Positions 1-13,513 of a DNA stretch of 64,000 nt are shown here, one piece after another. Source of the stretch: Sitta carolinensis (taxonomy: Eukaryota; Chordata; Aves; Passeriformes; Sittidae). Under the pieces are notes generated by a model. That model ran no database searches, had not been told where the DNA came from, and saw only the letters and a list, made by a program, of their open reading frames with translations. Made by a program: the position numbers and the translations under genes. Each line of letters opens with the position of its first letter. Position 1 is the first letter of the stretch. The stretch lies in contig CM063283.1 in the NCBI GenBank assembly GCA_032173965.1, positions 79,548,743 through 79,612,742 on the forward strand, written 5' to 3'.

Positions 1-3000
1 TAAGAACAGATAATGTTTATTCACAGATTGTCTGTTAATAGATGAATAACAGATCACCGTGGGGTCAAATGACAAGAGTTTTTACATTACATACATTTAC
101 ATATATACATTTTACATTTCAGTAGAGAGAAAGAGGTGTTAAATAGAATGTACCACCACTGCATATCTGATTGCAGTAGGAATATGGCAAAAGCAAGAAA
201 TAGAATTTTAAGCCTTTTCTGTCACTACGTTGAAATAGTAGGGAATTCTCTTTTCAAAGCAAATACATGTGAAATGAAATAAACTGTAGAGAAATCCTTT
301 GAAGAAAAGACAGAGTGTATTGAATTGCTTATTTCCTGTCATAGGGAACACAAAAAGCTGAAATGATCAGGCTTAAATAAGGAAGAAAATTAATTTTAAT
401 AAGATATGTTTTTTGTGAAATAATTTTAAATATTTTAATAAAACTATGCTGCCCCTAGGTGTTATGATTCACTGCCATATTGTTTGAGAAAAGTCAACAG
501 GAAACTGAGATATTTGTTTTATTTAATATTATTGTCATAAACTTGAAATATCCTTACCTAATGATGTAACAAGATTGATACATTTTTATTTAACCAATAA
601 TTGCTAAGGAACAACACTTAAATATTGAGTAACAAGCTAGATATTTGTAAGAAATAGAAAATAAATTTTTGAAAGAAAATAATTGTTCGTTGACATAGTT
701 TTAAAAATTTAATTGAATTATTATTTACCATGAATATTTGCTCAGTTTCAATAACAGTGCTGCCTTGTTGGAATTCAGCAACGGGAAATTATGTAGACTA
801 ATAAGATTTGACATACCTCATTGAATTCCCAATCCTCCTACTTCTTCCCTAGTCATCAAGATTAGACAGGATCTTCCTAATCACTAGATGATACATGCTC
901 TCAAGTCACTGGAATGCTACCTGATATATTCCTTTATTATTATTTTCTACAGTATTTCAACTGTCATGGAAACAAGATATAAAAATATTTGCATTTCATG
1001 ATACGGTCAATGGAACGCATCCACACAGCTTCAAGTACCACATACAGGGCATAGATAAACAATATTATTATTTCAATTATAAAATATCTTGTTTTAAGAT
1101 TATGTTTAGGGATTTTATAACTTTTTGAACTATTTTGTATGAATCAGATATTTTCAGAAATCTAATTACAGTAGGATTTACATAGCCAACGTGACCTCAC
1201 AGATAATATTCTCTTAAAGAACTTTCTGATGTGATAAACAAAAGTCCCTGTACAGTTCTTCATTCTTCCCTATCTTCCATTTGCATATATATCCTCATTT
1301 AATGGGCACCATAATTTATTAATCCATGAATTGATGTGTCATGAAAATTTTGAAGTCTTTTCCTGGGTAGATTTGTGGTGATTTCACTTGGGTTAGGGAG
1401 ACAATTTAAACGAATGCAGAGATGTTCTGTATCAGTAGCAGGCAAAGCAAGAGAATGAACATTTAACCCTTTTAATTTTTGAACGTAGATGTAGCAAAAT
1501 ACTCCAATCTGCATAGTCATACAGAATTCCCTATTCAAGAATAAAATGCAGTTTGACTAAAAAATTACGTCATACTGCAGTACATCATGTGACTGGACTT
1601 TTGACTGAATATGCAAGCTCAGAAATATTTGGGGAGCCACCTTTCTGCCTATTTCAGGTGCCAAATTCCTATGTTTCTATATAAAAGGTAGATTAGTTAG
1701 TAATCCTGGCCCAGTTTTTAGCTATTTCATAAAATACCTTTCTCGCAGTTCTTATGCCAAAACACTGTTAGCATAGAAATGCACTTTTGCATAATGGAAT
1801 ATAAAAATTTTCTGAAATCCACATTAATTATTTCCACTGCTACCTCTTTGTTCACAAACTTAGTAAATATATATATTTTGTAGAAATAAAGCAAATTAGT
1901 CATATACCTTCTATGCCATTTTTTTTGGATGGCTCATATGCTCTATATATGTTCCATTCACACTATTCTAACTATTGTGTGCTTTTCAAGTAATTTTTAA
2001 AATCTTTCTTAGATTTTCCTTAAACTTTAAAAGAGAAACATATTTTGCCACATCTGTAACTTCATTAACCTTGGTGAGTTATCAGAAATGTCTGACACCG
2101 ACTTTTCTATTTCCCCAAACACGTCACAGAAAAATTTATCGGAGCCTGGTGCTTTATCATCCTTTAATCATTCTAATTTTGCAAACACTTTATATGATCT
2201 GGGGCTCATAAAACCGTTGTTGTATTTCACTTACACAGAAAATTTATTCCAGACTTTAGGTTATGGCCTACAGCTGCACTCATAAATATCAAGGCAAAGA
2301 ATCCATTCATGCTAAACTACTTTCCAGAGATGTGCAGAGTTATTCATACCACTCAGAAGAACACCAAAATTCATATTTCTGTCAAGTTCCACAAAAATAC
2401 AATACATGAAATTGCCAGTTAAAGCTTCTTTGCCGATATGTTTTGAAAGAGTGGAAAACAGTCAAATTCCATACAAGGCTGCTTCTGAAAACACAATTCA
2501 GACAACTCAATTAATGATTGTCAGACTTCAAAACTCTGCTTTATCCAGATATACAAATTTTAACTGAAGTCTAAATAAAACTATTATTAAAAAACTCAAG
2601 CAGTTGTGGGAAAGTTAAAGCAGGAAACACTATGGCCTTATTTTAAGTATTTCATCCTCAGTTTCCAGTCTTTCAGAAAGAATGTATTCTGCTTGTCATT
2701 GGAACTTCTCATATCAAGCACAGCAAGTCCCAGAAATCTGGGGATGCTAGACCATGTTCCATTATCACAAAAATCTTCATTAGTTTGAGTTATTTAAAGT
2801 AAAAGTGAAGGCATCTTCATCAATTGCCTTGTGCCAGTTTCATTTTTCCCCCATATACTCTTGTAAACCTTTTGACAAGAAGCAACTATGGATTTGCCAT
2901 CTCCAACTCAGACCTATGGCAAAATTTCTTCTTCCTGTTTTCTGCTAAACACTTCATCTAAGTAAACATGAAACATCATAGTTCACAGTAAGTTCTAAAT

Positions 3001-4870
3001 TTACAAGGAAAAAAAATGTTTTTAAAAAGAAAATGCAACATTTTTCAGAAGATTAATTATCAGCATTTAAATACATACTTAGAATGTACTTTCTTTGGTT
3101 TGGCCCTAATGAGAAGGTCAGAAAAATATCTCAATAGAATTGAATTGTTGTTAATTTGATTTTCTTGCAAGCTCTAAGTTGTGAATTAGAAGAAAATAAA
3201 AACAAAACCCAAAATGCAACATGCAAAACAGAAAAAAAATTTATATACCTGACTGTTAATAAAAAGCCATGTAACCTTCTAGGAAGCCTTCATTGCACAG
3301 TTGTTAAAACCAATACACCTGTGTTCATTGGAAATTTATCTCTAGTAACCGATAGCAATTTACCCCTGCAGAATGAACATATTTCTTCATAACATTCATG
3401 ATTAATTCTATCCTAACAGGATACAATTTCTTTTTACTATTCGTCTTTTGAAATTATTAAAACATGTATAAAGAGTAGAAAAATCTGGGGATTAATTCCC
3501 ATAAGATTATTGTCCAATTTAAAATTGAAGTAGCAAACACCACATCAAATGTCTGGGATATAATCACTATATTTATATATTAATGAATCCATCAGAAAGG
3601 ATGTGGTTATATATAATATTAAATAACAGAGTTTTAGCTTATCATTATTATTTAGGGATCATGCGGTGCAAATACCTTTAAATCCAGTACTGCAATTTAC
3701 CATATCTGAAGGTGAGGGTAAACTTGCTCAGCGGTAGGGCCTGCTTATCCTGCACTGTTTCAGTGTGTAGTTCCTTATTTCATTCTTTTCCCTCACAGAG
3801 CATGAGCAGCAGTAGCAATAAAACTCTGCATGTGTATGCCAGTAGAAGGTTTTTATTGCTGTTTCTGCTCTTGTTTCCTATGAGAGGAAGAAAAAAAAAG
3901 AAAAGCGTATAGAAAATCTTGTGTTTTAACAGGGATTTCTGCTTCAGAAGTGAGACAGGGGTTACACTGCTTTTAAGGAACTTACCTTGGTTTGTTTCTG
4001 CTTCCCTAACCTGAACTCCCCTAATTTTTAGCAAGCGGATCTGTAGTAATAGTCCAGATATGATGAGCCACCTTCTTTCATGATTCATAGGCCATCGGGG
4101 ACATCCATGTTGACCTATCTCCATGCTGACCATGCACAGTAAGTCCATCTACTGGAGATCTTCCATCTGCTGAGGTCCTGCTACCTGACCCTGCTCTAAT
4201 TCTCCAATGCCTGCAATCCCCTCAGGTAAAATGGCACGCCTTTCCCCAAATCCATTTTCTTCCTCTCCTTGAACATATAGAGAAAAGCACTAATTCAAAT
4301 ATATTCATCAAATATGGTTTTGGAGAAATTTCCTATGTAGGACGTGAAATAGATTATATATGGTTATATGAGATTCAAATTTGAAAGACTTCCACAGAAG
4401 AGGTTGTGTCAGTAAAGAAACACCAAAATCAAATTTTGTCTTAGAACTTTTAGATGAATGAATTTTAGTCAACCATAAATACATTCCCTCCAGCAAATAT
4501 ATATTTTAATTTTTCTGTGTGCTGAAAGTAAATATCTGCAGTTTTTCAAACAAAAAAATAGGGCAGTGTTTTTTTATGGGTTTGACTTGATGTTTGGTTG
4601 TTTTTTTCAGAGATACTGATATTATCTTTCTTTCGTTTGTTTTATTATCTTTATTTTATTCAGAAATAATTGTATCTTCTCTGTTCCCTATAGTAAATTA
4701 GGAGTTAAAATTATCTACCTTTCAAGTGCTAAAAATAAACTCTTATCCCTCCCAACCATAACTCACCTCTCCTAACACAGTGCTTGAGATGCTAGATGAT
4801 GAAATGTCCGATGGGTAAGACTAAAGCATAGTTTAATTGGTATGAATGCTGTTCCTGCAGCAACTCTGAC

Positions 4871-4873
<3 letters not shown>
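1..4873. other. AT-rich non-coding stretch, no gene seen
   Basis: Unique-looking AT-rich DNA. Every reading frame is short and shows no domain, codon bias or splice-like arrangement that I could recognise. I see no CR1, LTR or tRNA signature here. It may be intergenic or intronic. Confidence 0.7.

Positions 4874-4904
<31 letters not shown>
4874..4904 (+). repeat. Pure A31 tract
   Basis: An uninterrupted run of 31 adenines preceded by GACATT and followed by GAAAGCAAG. No recognisable retrosequence lies upstream, so it is best described as a homopolymer and not as the tail of an identified processed copy. Confidence 0.9.
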
Positions 4905-4906
<2 letters not shown>

Positions 4907-7900
4907 AAGCAAGAAATGTAAAGTTATGTAAAATTAAAATGGGATGTTGTGGTTAACTAAGGAATTTTTTTTTTAATTTCTTTTTTTTTTTTATTTCCTC
5001 AAATTGCCTGACATCTATTTGGCAAGATATTTGGGTAAAGTCTGAGCGGTTCACCAGGACAGTGGCTAGTAAGTAATTTCGTACACTATTCATCCAGCTT
5101 CTACTTCTTCACACTTTAGTGACACATACTTTTCTTAACTTGGAGAAGAAAAAAACTCATGAGAGGATTTTCATGATTCTGGGTCACCCAATGGTGCACA
5201 GCACTATTTAACTGTGAGAGCTGCTGATTAAGTAGGATAAAAGTAAGTAGATATGTTTTCATGTGCTTTATCTTGAAGGTAAAACCATCATACCTGAATG
5301 TATTTATAAGACAACATGCAACAAAAATTGAAAGAATTTCTGCTATTGCCCTTGAAAACTATCTAGGAAATAGTTGGCTAGTCGCTGAGACATTGGGTGA
5401 AAGTGACAGAAAAAAACCATTATTTTGTCAAAGTCTTCAGTAAAGAAAAAATTTATCAGTCAAACAAGAAGCTTTTGTTTGGTCTTTGATCTAAAAATTC
5501 CATATCTTTATTCATGTATCATAAAGATCTGTAAAACTGTTCAGTTAAGGAAAAATTGCCTTCATCTAACCTGATAAACTTTCAGTAATACTTTCTCTTC
5601 TACGATACACAATCCTGGTGCACAATGAGAGGAAAGGGAGGATTTAGTAACCAGAATTTCAATAGCTTGCTTTGTGTACCACAGTTCACAGAACATCCCG
5701 GTACAAATCATCAGGGAATAGAAATAATCACCAGTGAAATAGACACTATTTCCCATTTCATTTCTATCAGCAGCTATTCAAGGACAACTAATAATATAAA
5801 ATTATATCATGAACTTTGCAATAGCATACAGGCTAACCATCTTAAAGTACCATCTTCAAAAATTATTTGTCATGACAGTCGCTGATAGTCTGAACACCCA
5901 TTTAGTCAGGGTGGGGCTAAATGAGGTGGCACAGTGTGGGTTAGTGGTGATGTTGCAATCTTAAACCATCACTGCTGCTTTTCAGTCACAAACTGTGGGT
6001 TAACTGCACCAAATGCACAAGCTAATGCCTGTGGGAGGAAAGCTTCTACTCCCAGACAAATCCAGTGCTGGACTTTTTGCTGTGCAGTATCTTCCTAGGG
6101 GCAATAAAAATTCCACATGATCCAATGAGTAACTGAGAGGTGTATTTCCACACATTAGAAAGAGTTAAGGCAAATTTGCCTGCTGGCTGTTCCTTGAGGC
6201 TAGACAGAGTAAATTAAGTTAATTTCTAGCAGCACTCTGTAGGGAGAATATGCAGACAGATAATATAAAAAGCTTGATTTTAAAAATGCTGGGGTTTTTT
6301 TCTTGTGACTAGGAGAAGAGATGTGACTGAATTATAAAAAAATAGTTTAGTAGTGAGCATCTTCTGAAGTATCATATGTTAGATTTCACAATATATTATT
6401 GTCTAATTTTGGCTGTAACCTTACTTAGATTAGAAGATTAAAAGGTCTAACAAGCCATGACTATCTACCCAAGATAATAAGTGCTCTTAATAATATTAAT
6501 ATGGTGTGCAAAGGACATAAAATCTGAAATTATTTTTCAAGAAATGTGCTGAAGACTAACTCTCTGAAAAACATATACTGTACAAATTAGATCATACATA
6601 CTGTTTATTGATGGTTCAAATATAAAGATGATTTTTCTTTGTAATCTATTGACTACGGAACTGGAAAGAAGGGACAAATAGTTTTTCATAACATTTCAGC
6701 TAAGTCTCTGTATTTGGAGGCAAATGAAGTGAAAGAAATAAATGATAGTTTAACACCGTAACCATTTTGCTAAGCTTTTTTAAAATGTTTATACTGAAGT
6801 AGAATTAAAAAATGAGAGGATGGATTAAATTTACTTCTGTACTAGATCAAGTCTGTGTTTTTCTTTTTAGTTTGTTCAGTTGCTTGCAATCTGCAATGTT
6901 TAGACTAATTTAAATTTTTCTCCTTCTCCCAAAAGGACAAATTTAAAAGACCAAACAAAAACACCCCTAAAAATATTTATATAATTTAAATTCTTAAATA
7001 TTTAATGATAAATTAAAGTAACAACTCTGTGTTTCAGATTATATGTAACCTAAGTGCAACATAAAATCATTTTAAAAAGAAAAAAATTATCAAAAATTAA
7101 TACTTCCATGAAGTATTTGTAATATAAAACATTATTCAGATGAAGACTTTTAGTTCATTTTTTCATTGAGACTTCATTGCTTACAAATACCACAAATTTT
7201 ATCCCTCAAATAAAATGCCGCTGTAAATTTGCCTGGTAAGGGTTCAGTGTTTGAGTTGAGGATAGGAAAAAAATCAGAAAACACAAGTTTTGTGGCGGTA
7301 TTTATTTATTTATGATGTTTACAGATTTTTAAAAGTCTCTTAGTAAAATCTTCCCCTCTCAAAATTCACAGAGAATTCCTCTTCCTCTTAATCAAAACTA
7401 CTGCCAACATCTTTTAGCCCTGGCCACAGGAATGAAATTAGTCTTCAGCTAGCAAAGTGTTCATCAGGTTCAGTAAACAAAAAAGGAACAGAGTCAAAGT
7501 AACAGCCTGTTTTTAATTTTTCACCATGGCTGGAGCTGATTAAGGAAAAAGATGGACTTTTTAGAGTTTGAGTGAAAGAGGTCTGGAGGACATGAGAACT
7601 TAGGGGCAAAATGACACGTTATAAACAGTAGAGAATTAAGGAAGTAGGAAGAAATATGATAAGAGACAGAATAAAGGAAAACTTTGAGAAGAAAAATAAA
7701 AAAGTGGTGGGACAGAAGCATGTGAGAGAAACTGAAGTAATGAAGCAGTAACAAATCTGAAGAGCAAGTGATGCTCAGTAAGATGGCTGTGAAGCATAGT
7801 GGGTACTCACCCATGATACCCTGACCTTTAGTTCAACTGATATCATGCCATGTGCCTTCATAAAAATCATAAGCTCCCACCACTCATACCTCCAATAAAA

Positions 7901-10079
7901 GACAGAGGAAATCAACAAATTCCAAAACTAAATAATAAATTTCAATTTCTACAGCATTAATCCTGCATTTTAGTTGTATGTTTGAAGTTATGTTTGAAGC
8001 AGTGAATAATGTAGAATTGCGATTATGCTCCAGCTCGAATTACATTTTTATTTAGTCAAAAAAATTGTTAGGTGAGAGCCCACAATCCTTTCTTTATTCA
8101 TTTCCTAGTCTTCTACTGTAAGATTTCTCTCATCTATTTTCCATTTATTTATTTTTAGTCTCAAATTCAGGTAAAGAATTAACTGAAGCAAGGATTCAAA
8201 ATGAAGTTTGCAATCCAGCACAGAAATATACTCAAAGGTTTCAGTATCAAACATAATTTGTAAGTGGAATGGAGGGTATCACAGTACATAATAATGAAAA
8301 TAAATCATAGAAGTAGCATTTTCATTGTGTTATACAGTTCTGATTATTAAAAAGTATAAAATATACCAATTTCTGAATTGTCAATACAAACTGCAGTTAT
8401 AACTACATTTACAAAACTATAAATATAACAAGAGTTTTCTTCTCCAAATTCCTCATAATTCATACTATCCAGGAGCATGATAAACATAAATATAAAGCAT
8501 ATATAAAAACACTTTAAAGTACAATACTGCTTCTATGAACAAATCACCTAGATGGATATCTCACTAGGACCTCTTCTTATATTAATATTTTTTACAGACC
8601 CAGACCAAACAGCATTTTTCACATGGCTAATCCTGTGGATGTTTACAAGATCACCTCCTATTGTACATGGTTGCAGAACCAGGACTTATTTTTATATTGT
8701 CAAAAAAAACCAAAAAACCCAAAGAACACCATAAACCCTGTAGAAATTTAAGTTTGTATTCACACTGTCATAAAATATAATAGTAAGAAAATAATTTTAG
8801 GGCATTACACAGTATAATTGTATCTATCACATATGTATGCATGCCTGCACCTTTCTTATCTCACTCTCTTACAAGAGTGCTAGTGACTGTATTCAGCTAC
8901 CAATACTTGTTCTGGTCATGTTCTTTGTTGTTCGAATAAGAATCTAGTCTAATCTATCATGTTATAATTCCCTAAAAATAGTGGAGAATTATCTTCAAAA
9001 AGAACCTCAGAATAAATACATTTCATAAAATTGTACAAAATTAAACCATTCTCAAAGCAATCTTTGTATTTTAATGAAAACTGAAAATGGTATGAAATTT
9101 TTGCAATCCTAAGAAAAATATGATAATGAAAATAAAAAAGAAAAAAGCACATGAAAAAGACAAATTTAAGATTTGAAGCCACTATTATTAAGGTTCTAAC
9201 CTTACTTTTCATTTTAATAAGATACAGTGAAACTTTGGGTTTGTAGGGTTTTATTGATTTGGGGGGTTTGTTTTGGGGTATTTTTTAGTTGGGAAAAGTT
9301 AGGGGGTAGGGCAGTATTTTTTAAAAATCTATTTTTCTCCTTTAAAATTGTCATTTTTCTGCCACAACTCTTTACAGTATTTTATTAACTAAGTACTAAT
9401 TTGATGCATTCAGATATCTTTCTATAAACATAAAGCTTCATAGGGACTGTTACTTTAGCAGACTTGTAACTGTGTCATCAAATACTTTGGCCATATCTGA
9501 GCAGTTAGAAGGTGATAGAAAGCATCAGGAATCTAAGGAACATGACAATGCTTTAGCAAACATGGAGTGTAAGATCAGTCTTTGTGTTTGATGAGTCAAA
9601 GGCTGTCTTTATGAGTCAAACAAATAGAGTAATATAGATCTGTGCAGCATTTGTGTAAGCCTTGAATACAGTACTGACCATGCCAAGTTGATACTTCAGA
9701 GCTTTGATAAACATCATCCATTTTCAAGCACAGGAAAAGTGGAATTGAAATAACCAAACTTTTTCTTCACATAATATAGGAAAGTCAGGTTAGAGGTTAC
9801 TTTTGCAGTCAAAAAATCAAATCTAAAACACATGGCTATGAATTTTAGGATTTGTGGTTAGATCAAAGAACAAACACTGATAATACAAATATCTATACAA
9901 TCCCTGCCTTACAAGCAGTCAGAGGTGAATATGACCCACAGCCTTTTTCAGGCTTCTGCCATAACAACTGTAAGTCACAAGGATATTTGGGAAAATATGA
10001 CTACACTGCTGACTCATCCCTGGCCTTAGGTTGCCCTGTGAAGCAAGATGTGAGGAATTACTGAACATAAATTGGTGGA
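4905..10079. other. AT-rich non-coding stretch, no gene seen
   Basis: AT-rich sequence with scattered short frames only. One frame of 86 codons at 5625-5885 has no recognisable motif. A G/T-rich patch with several G runs lies at about 9236-9310. The only other structure noted is the AP-1-like pair, listed separately. Confidence 0.65.
9591..9620 (+). promoter_or_regulatory. Two AP-1-like sites exactly 20 bp apart
   Basis: The 10-mer ATGAGTCAAA occurs at 9591-9600 and again at 9611-9620, so two perfect AP-1 (TGAGTCA) core motifs lie in the same orientation 20 bp apart, about two helical turns. AP-1 (Fos/Jun) binding to TGAGTCA is established; that this pair is used is inference. No promoter or gene is visible nearby, so it could only be a distal element or chance. 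Confidence 0.3.
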
Positions 10080-10172
10080 TGGTCACATGGCTAGTGGAAT
10101 TTGGCGGGTTTAGGCTTGTGGTTGGACTCAATCTTAAAGGTCTTTTCCAACCTAATGGATTCTGTGATTCTA
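10080..10172 (+). mobile_element. CR1 LINE, short 3'-end fragment
   Basis: The stretch ends in the characteristic CR1 3' terminus, with GGTTGGACTCAATCTTAAAG, then TCTTTTCCAACCTAATGGAT and TCTGTGATTCTA. It is a severely 5'-truncated copy, as is usual for CR1, and non-coding. It points toward the minus-strand CR1 that starts at about 10455, so the two 3' ends face each other. Confidence 0.9.
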
Positions 10173-10454
10173 AAAAGCACCAAGGGGGTAGCTGTTAGCA
10201 TCACGAGGAAAAGCTTAATATCATAAGCGGGTAAGGGGGAGTTACTTGAATAGTGACTCAACTTTGTATGAAGTTGAGGGGGAACACTGGGAAACCTTCT
10301 GGAGAGCAAAAATTTTTAAGGCCAGTAACCTAGGCAACCATACCAGTAATAACATACAAGGATGAGATTGCCAACATAACAGTATCAAAAATACTTCATT
10401 TTCTACAGATAAGAAAATTGGGACAAACCACAATTTCAGACTCATCATATAACA
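10173..10454. other. Spacer between two convergent CR1 copies
   Basis: About 280 bases with no recognised motif. Bounded on both sides by CR1 3' ends. Confidence 0.5.
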
Positions 10455-11110
10455 GTTACAGCTGGGAAAGACCTTCAAAGGTCAAATAGTTATGCCCTTT
10501 CTGCCAAGTGCAGAGACGTCTTTCATTTGATCAAGTTGCCCAAAGCCTCCTCCAGCCTTATCTGAAACACTGGCAGAGATGAGGCATCCAAAGCTACTCT
10601 GGGCAACTTGTTCCTATGTTTCACCATCCTAACCATAAAGAATTTCTTCCTTATACCTAATTTTGACGTATCATCTTTAAGTTTAAAATCATTAATGCTT
10701 TTTCTATTGTTATAGGGCCTGGAAAATTACCTCTTTCCATCTTTCTTTATACGTCTAAAGGCAAAAACAAGGTCTACTTCTCTTCAAGAAGCCTTCTCCA
10801 GGTTTAACCCCAACTCTCTCATCCTTTTTACACAGGCCCACTCCAGCCTTCTGATAATTTTTATGGCCCTGCTTGCGACTCACAATAACAGGTCCAGGAC
10901 TTTCTTGCACTGGCAACCCCAGAGCTGGATGCAGTACTCCAGGTGGAGACTCAGCAAACCAGACAAGAGGGGCAGAACTACCTCAACTTGATCTTCTGGC
11001 CACATTTCTTTTTACATAGCCCAAGACAGGGCTGACTTTCTGGGCTGCAAGCACATTTGTTTGTTTCCGCATATTGTATATTTCCAACTTCTGCATCTTC
11101 CTAAGAGATG
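10455..11110 (-). mobile_element. CR1 LINE fragment, old, 3' part
   Basis: Read on the minus strand this is the 3' part of a diverged CR1. The plus strand starts with the complement of the 3' end (AGCTGGGAAAGACCTTCAAA) and continues through the typical order: the complement of the TTAGGAAGAAATTC block, the region matching the reverse-transcriptase C-terminus (complement of GAGTACTGCATCCAGCTCTG) and the GGGCTGCAAG segment near 11040. Stops and indels interrupt the frame, so it is dead. The 5' boundary is approximate. Identification is from recall of CR1 consensus order. Confidence 0.85.
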
Positions 11111-12744
11111 ATATGATAATTTTCTACTATTGCCAGTCTCCTGCAGAGTAGGTAATGGGTTCTCTAGAAGGGATACCAGTGGGATGGTGAGGAATTAAAT
11201 CTTATCCATGTCAAGCTTGACCAATCAGGATGTCAGAAAAGCTTCAGTTTTACTATGTGGAGATACTAGATGGGCTATCATAAAGTTGCTGTAGTTAAAT
11301 TTATATTTACCATAAAGAAAATGAAAATTAACCAAGAGAAAACTCCAACAGAATTTCAATGCAAAATGAAAACTGGCTTCTCTGAAGGATGGTTCTGTTG
11401 CTGATAAATATAAGTCTTGAATATCAAAGGAAAAGGCTTGACCTTCAAGTTAACTAAGATACTTTATAAAAAAGAGATTAGTTCTAATCAGAAACTTAAA
11501 CAGAACAAAAAGACTAAGAATTTAGGAAGGAAAGAGGAGCAGGAATGTGAAGAAAATTGTGGAATTGCTGCAAACAAGAGTGTCAGAGCTCTGCCATTAT
11601 GATCTTCTCTGTCTGTGGAAGGAAAATTCATTGGAAGGAATAGCTGTAGGGGCAGATATTAGGTCCAGTAAAGGCATGCAAACCTTTTTGCAAAGACAGT
11701 CATAAACAAGCAAAGAAATAAATGACATAGGATAAAAGAGTGAAAGATATTTCCTAAATATTAGTTCAAACCAACCACAAATTATTAATTAGATTGGTTT
11801 AAATCTTAAGTTAGTTATCTACTATTATTTTAGCAAAGCTGAGTGAAAAGGATCTGAATCTTACCTTTTTTTGTTTATTTAAATTCAAATTTATGCTAAT
11901 GCTGAGGATGTCGTATATAAGAAAGCAGTGGCACTTTCAGCCTGAGCACTAAACAAAATATTTTCTGCTAGTTCCTGATAAAGGAATTTACATTAAAACC
12001 TGAAACTAAAACTGAACAAGTAATAGTCTTGAAAGCTGGAGAAAGAAGTTGCAAATAAATATGCGAGGAAATATCATGCTTAACTTACTGATACGTCAAT
12101 TACAACATAAACTAATAGTCTTATAGAGACTTAAAGAATAGGTAGATAGTTTTGCATTCACGAAATCATGTAGAGAAGATTAAATTGTACTACTATTGTT
12201 CACATAGACTGTAAAGATGCTTAAGAAAGTGACAGTCGAAATGTGGAAAATCAGAAAGTCTGAGACACAAAATCCCCAAAAAGAACAAAAGTGGACAATT
12301 TCTTGCAAGTGTGTACCCCATAATGTGGAACATATGTGATAGAGTCTCTTAAGAGACTTCCTGAATCAAGTAAGCCTTATGAAAATTCTAGGAAGTAGTC
12401 CAAGCTAGAAGAGAGAAAGAGTCCAAATGTTTTTCTGGATCTGTGTGGGATGAATCTATGTTAAGCTACAAACTCAAACAGCAACCAAAGGTGTCTAGCC
12501 ACTGATGGCTTCCTAAACTCTTGTTTATAAATAAATTTAAAAATCAACAAATAAAACCAAAATTAATTAACAATAATAGAAGAAAATAATAAACTTAGTG
12601 CCTTAAAGACTATCTCATGATTCCTTGTCACTGAATAAAATATTAAAATGCCTTCTAAGTAGTTGAAGAAGAAATCAGCTTTGCTGGGTTTGCCTTATTT
12701 CTTAATGAAAGGAGAGCTGTTTGGCCATCCTCTATATCCCTGGG
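11111..12744. other. AT-rich non-coding stretch, no gene seen
   Basis: AT-rich sequence with no recognisable repeat or coding signature. The longest frame (11417-11602) is lysine-rich low-complexity and unconvincing. Confidence 0.65.
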
Positions 12745-13513
12745 TACTGAATACACCCTCAGCAAGTTTTCAGGCAGCTCCAAGGTGTGTGGTGCAATTG
12801 ACACTCTGGAAGGAATGAATGTCACCCAGAGGGACCTTAGAGGTGGCTTTGTGTAAACCACAGTTTGTTGGGAAGTCCAACAAAGTCAAGTGCAAGATCC
12901 TCTGTCTGCATCAGGGTAATCCCAAGCACAAATACAGGTTGGGAAAAGAATGGATTGAGCCCTGAGAAGATTTGGTGGTGTTGGTGGATGAAGAGATCAA
13001 CATGGGGCAGAAATACATGTTTGCAGTACAGAAAGCTGACTTGGTTTGCATCAAAAAGAGCATGACTGAAACCCTGCCTGGAGTCCTGTGTCCAGCTCTG
13101 TGGCCCTTAGCATAAGGACATGGACCTATTGGAATGAGTCCAGAGGAGGGCCATGAAGATGATCAGGGGGCTGAGCATTGCTCCTAGGAAGTTGAGAACT
13201 GGGGCTGTCCAACCTGGAAAAGAGAAGGCTCTGTGGAGACCTTTTAGCAGCCTCACAGTAGCTGAAGGGGGCCTGCAAGATAACAGGAATGGTACTTTTG
13301 ATAAGGGCATGTAGTGATAGGACAAGGGTGAATGTCTTTAAACTGAAAAATGGTAGGTTTAGTTTAGATACTAGGAAGAAATTCTGTACTGTGAGGGTGG
13401 TGAGGCACTGAGACAAGTTGCCTATTGAATTTGTGGATATATCATCCCCAGCCTTGAACAGAACAAGCTGTACAGGGTTTTGAGAAACCATGTCTAGTGG
13501 AAAGCATCCCTGA
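12745..13513 (+). mobile_element. CR1 LINE fragment, reverse-transcriptase end to near 3' UTR
   Basis: Plus-strand CR1. It begins in the segment encoding the ECTLSKF-like part of the CR1 reverse transcriptase (ATACACCCTCAGCAAGTTTT at 12751-12770), passes through the CAAGTGCAAGATCCTCTGTC region (12888 on), the block for the protein C-terminus (CCAGAGGAGGGCCATGAAGA), and ends in the 3' UTR at about CTAGTGGAAAGCATCCC. The last part of the 3' end, with the ATTCTGTGATT repeats, is missing, which is unusual because CR1 copies normally keep their 3' end; a later deletion is likely. All frames are broken. Confidence 0.88.

Noticed and set aside
5625..5885. 86-codon plus-strand frame considered as a small gene
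   Set aside because: No motif, no promoter or splice context, and the length is within what AT-rich non-coding DNA gives by chance.
9236..9278. G-quadruplex candidate (four G runs)
   Set aside because: Loops of about 7-12 bases and only weak runs; low predicted stability.
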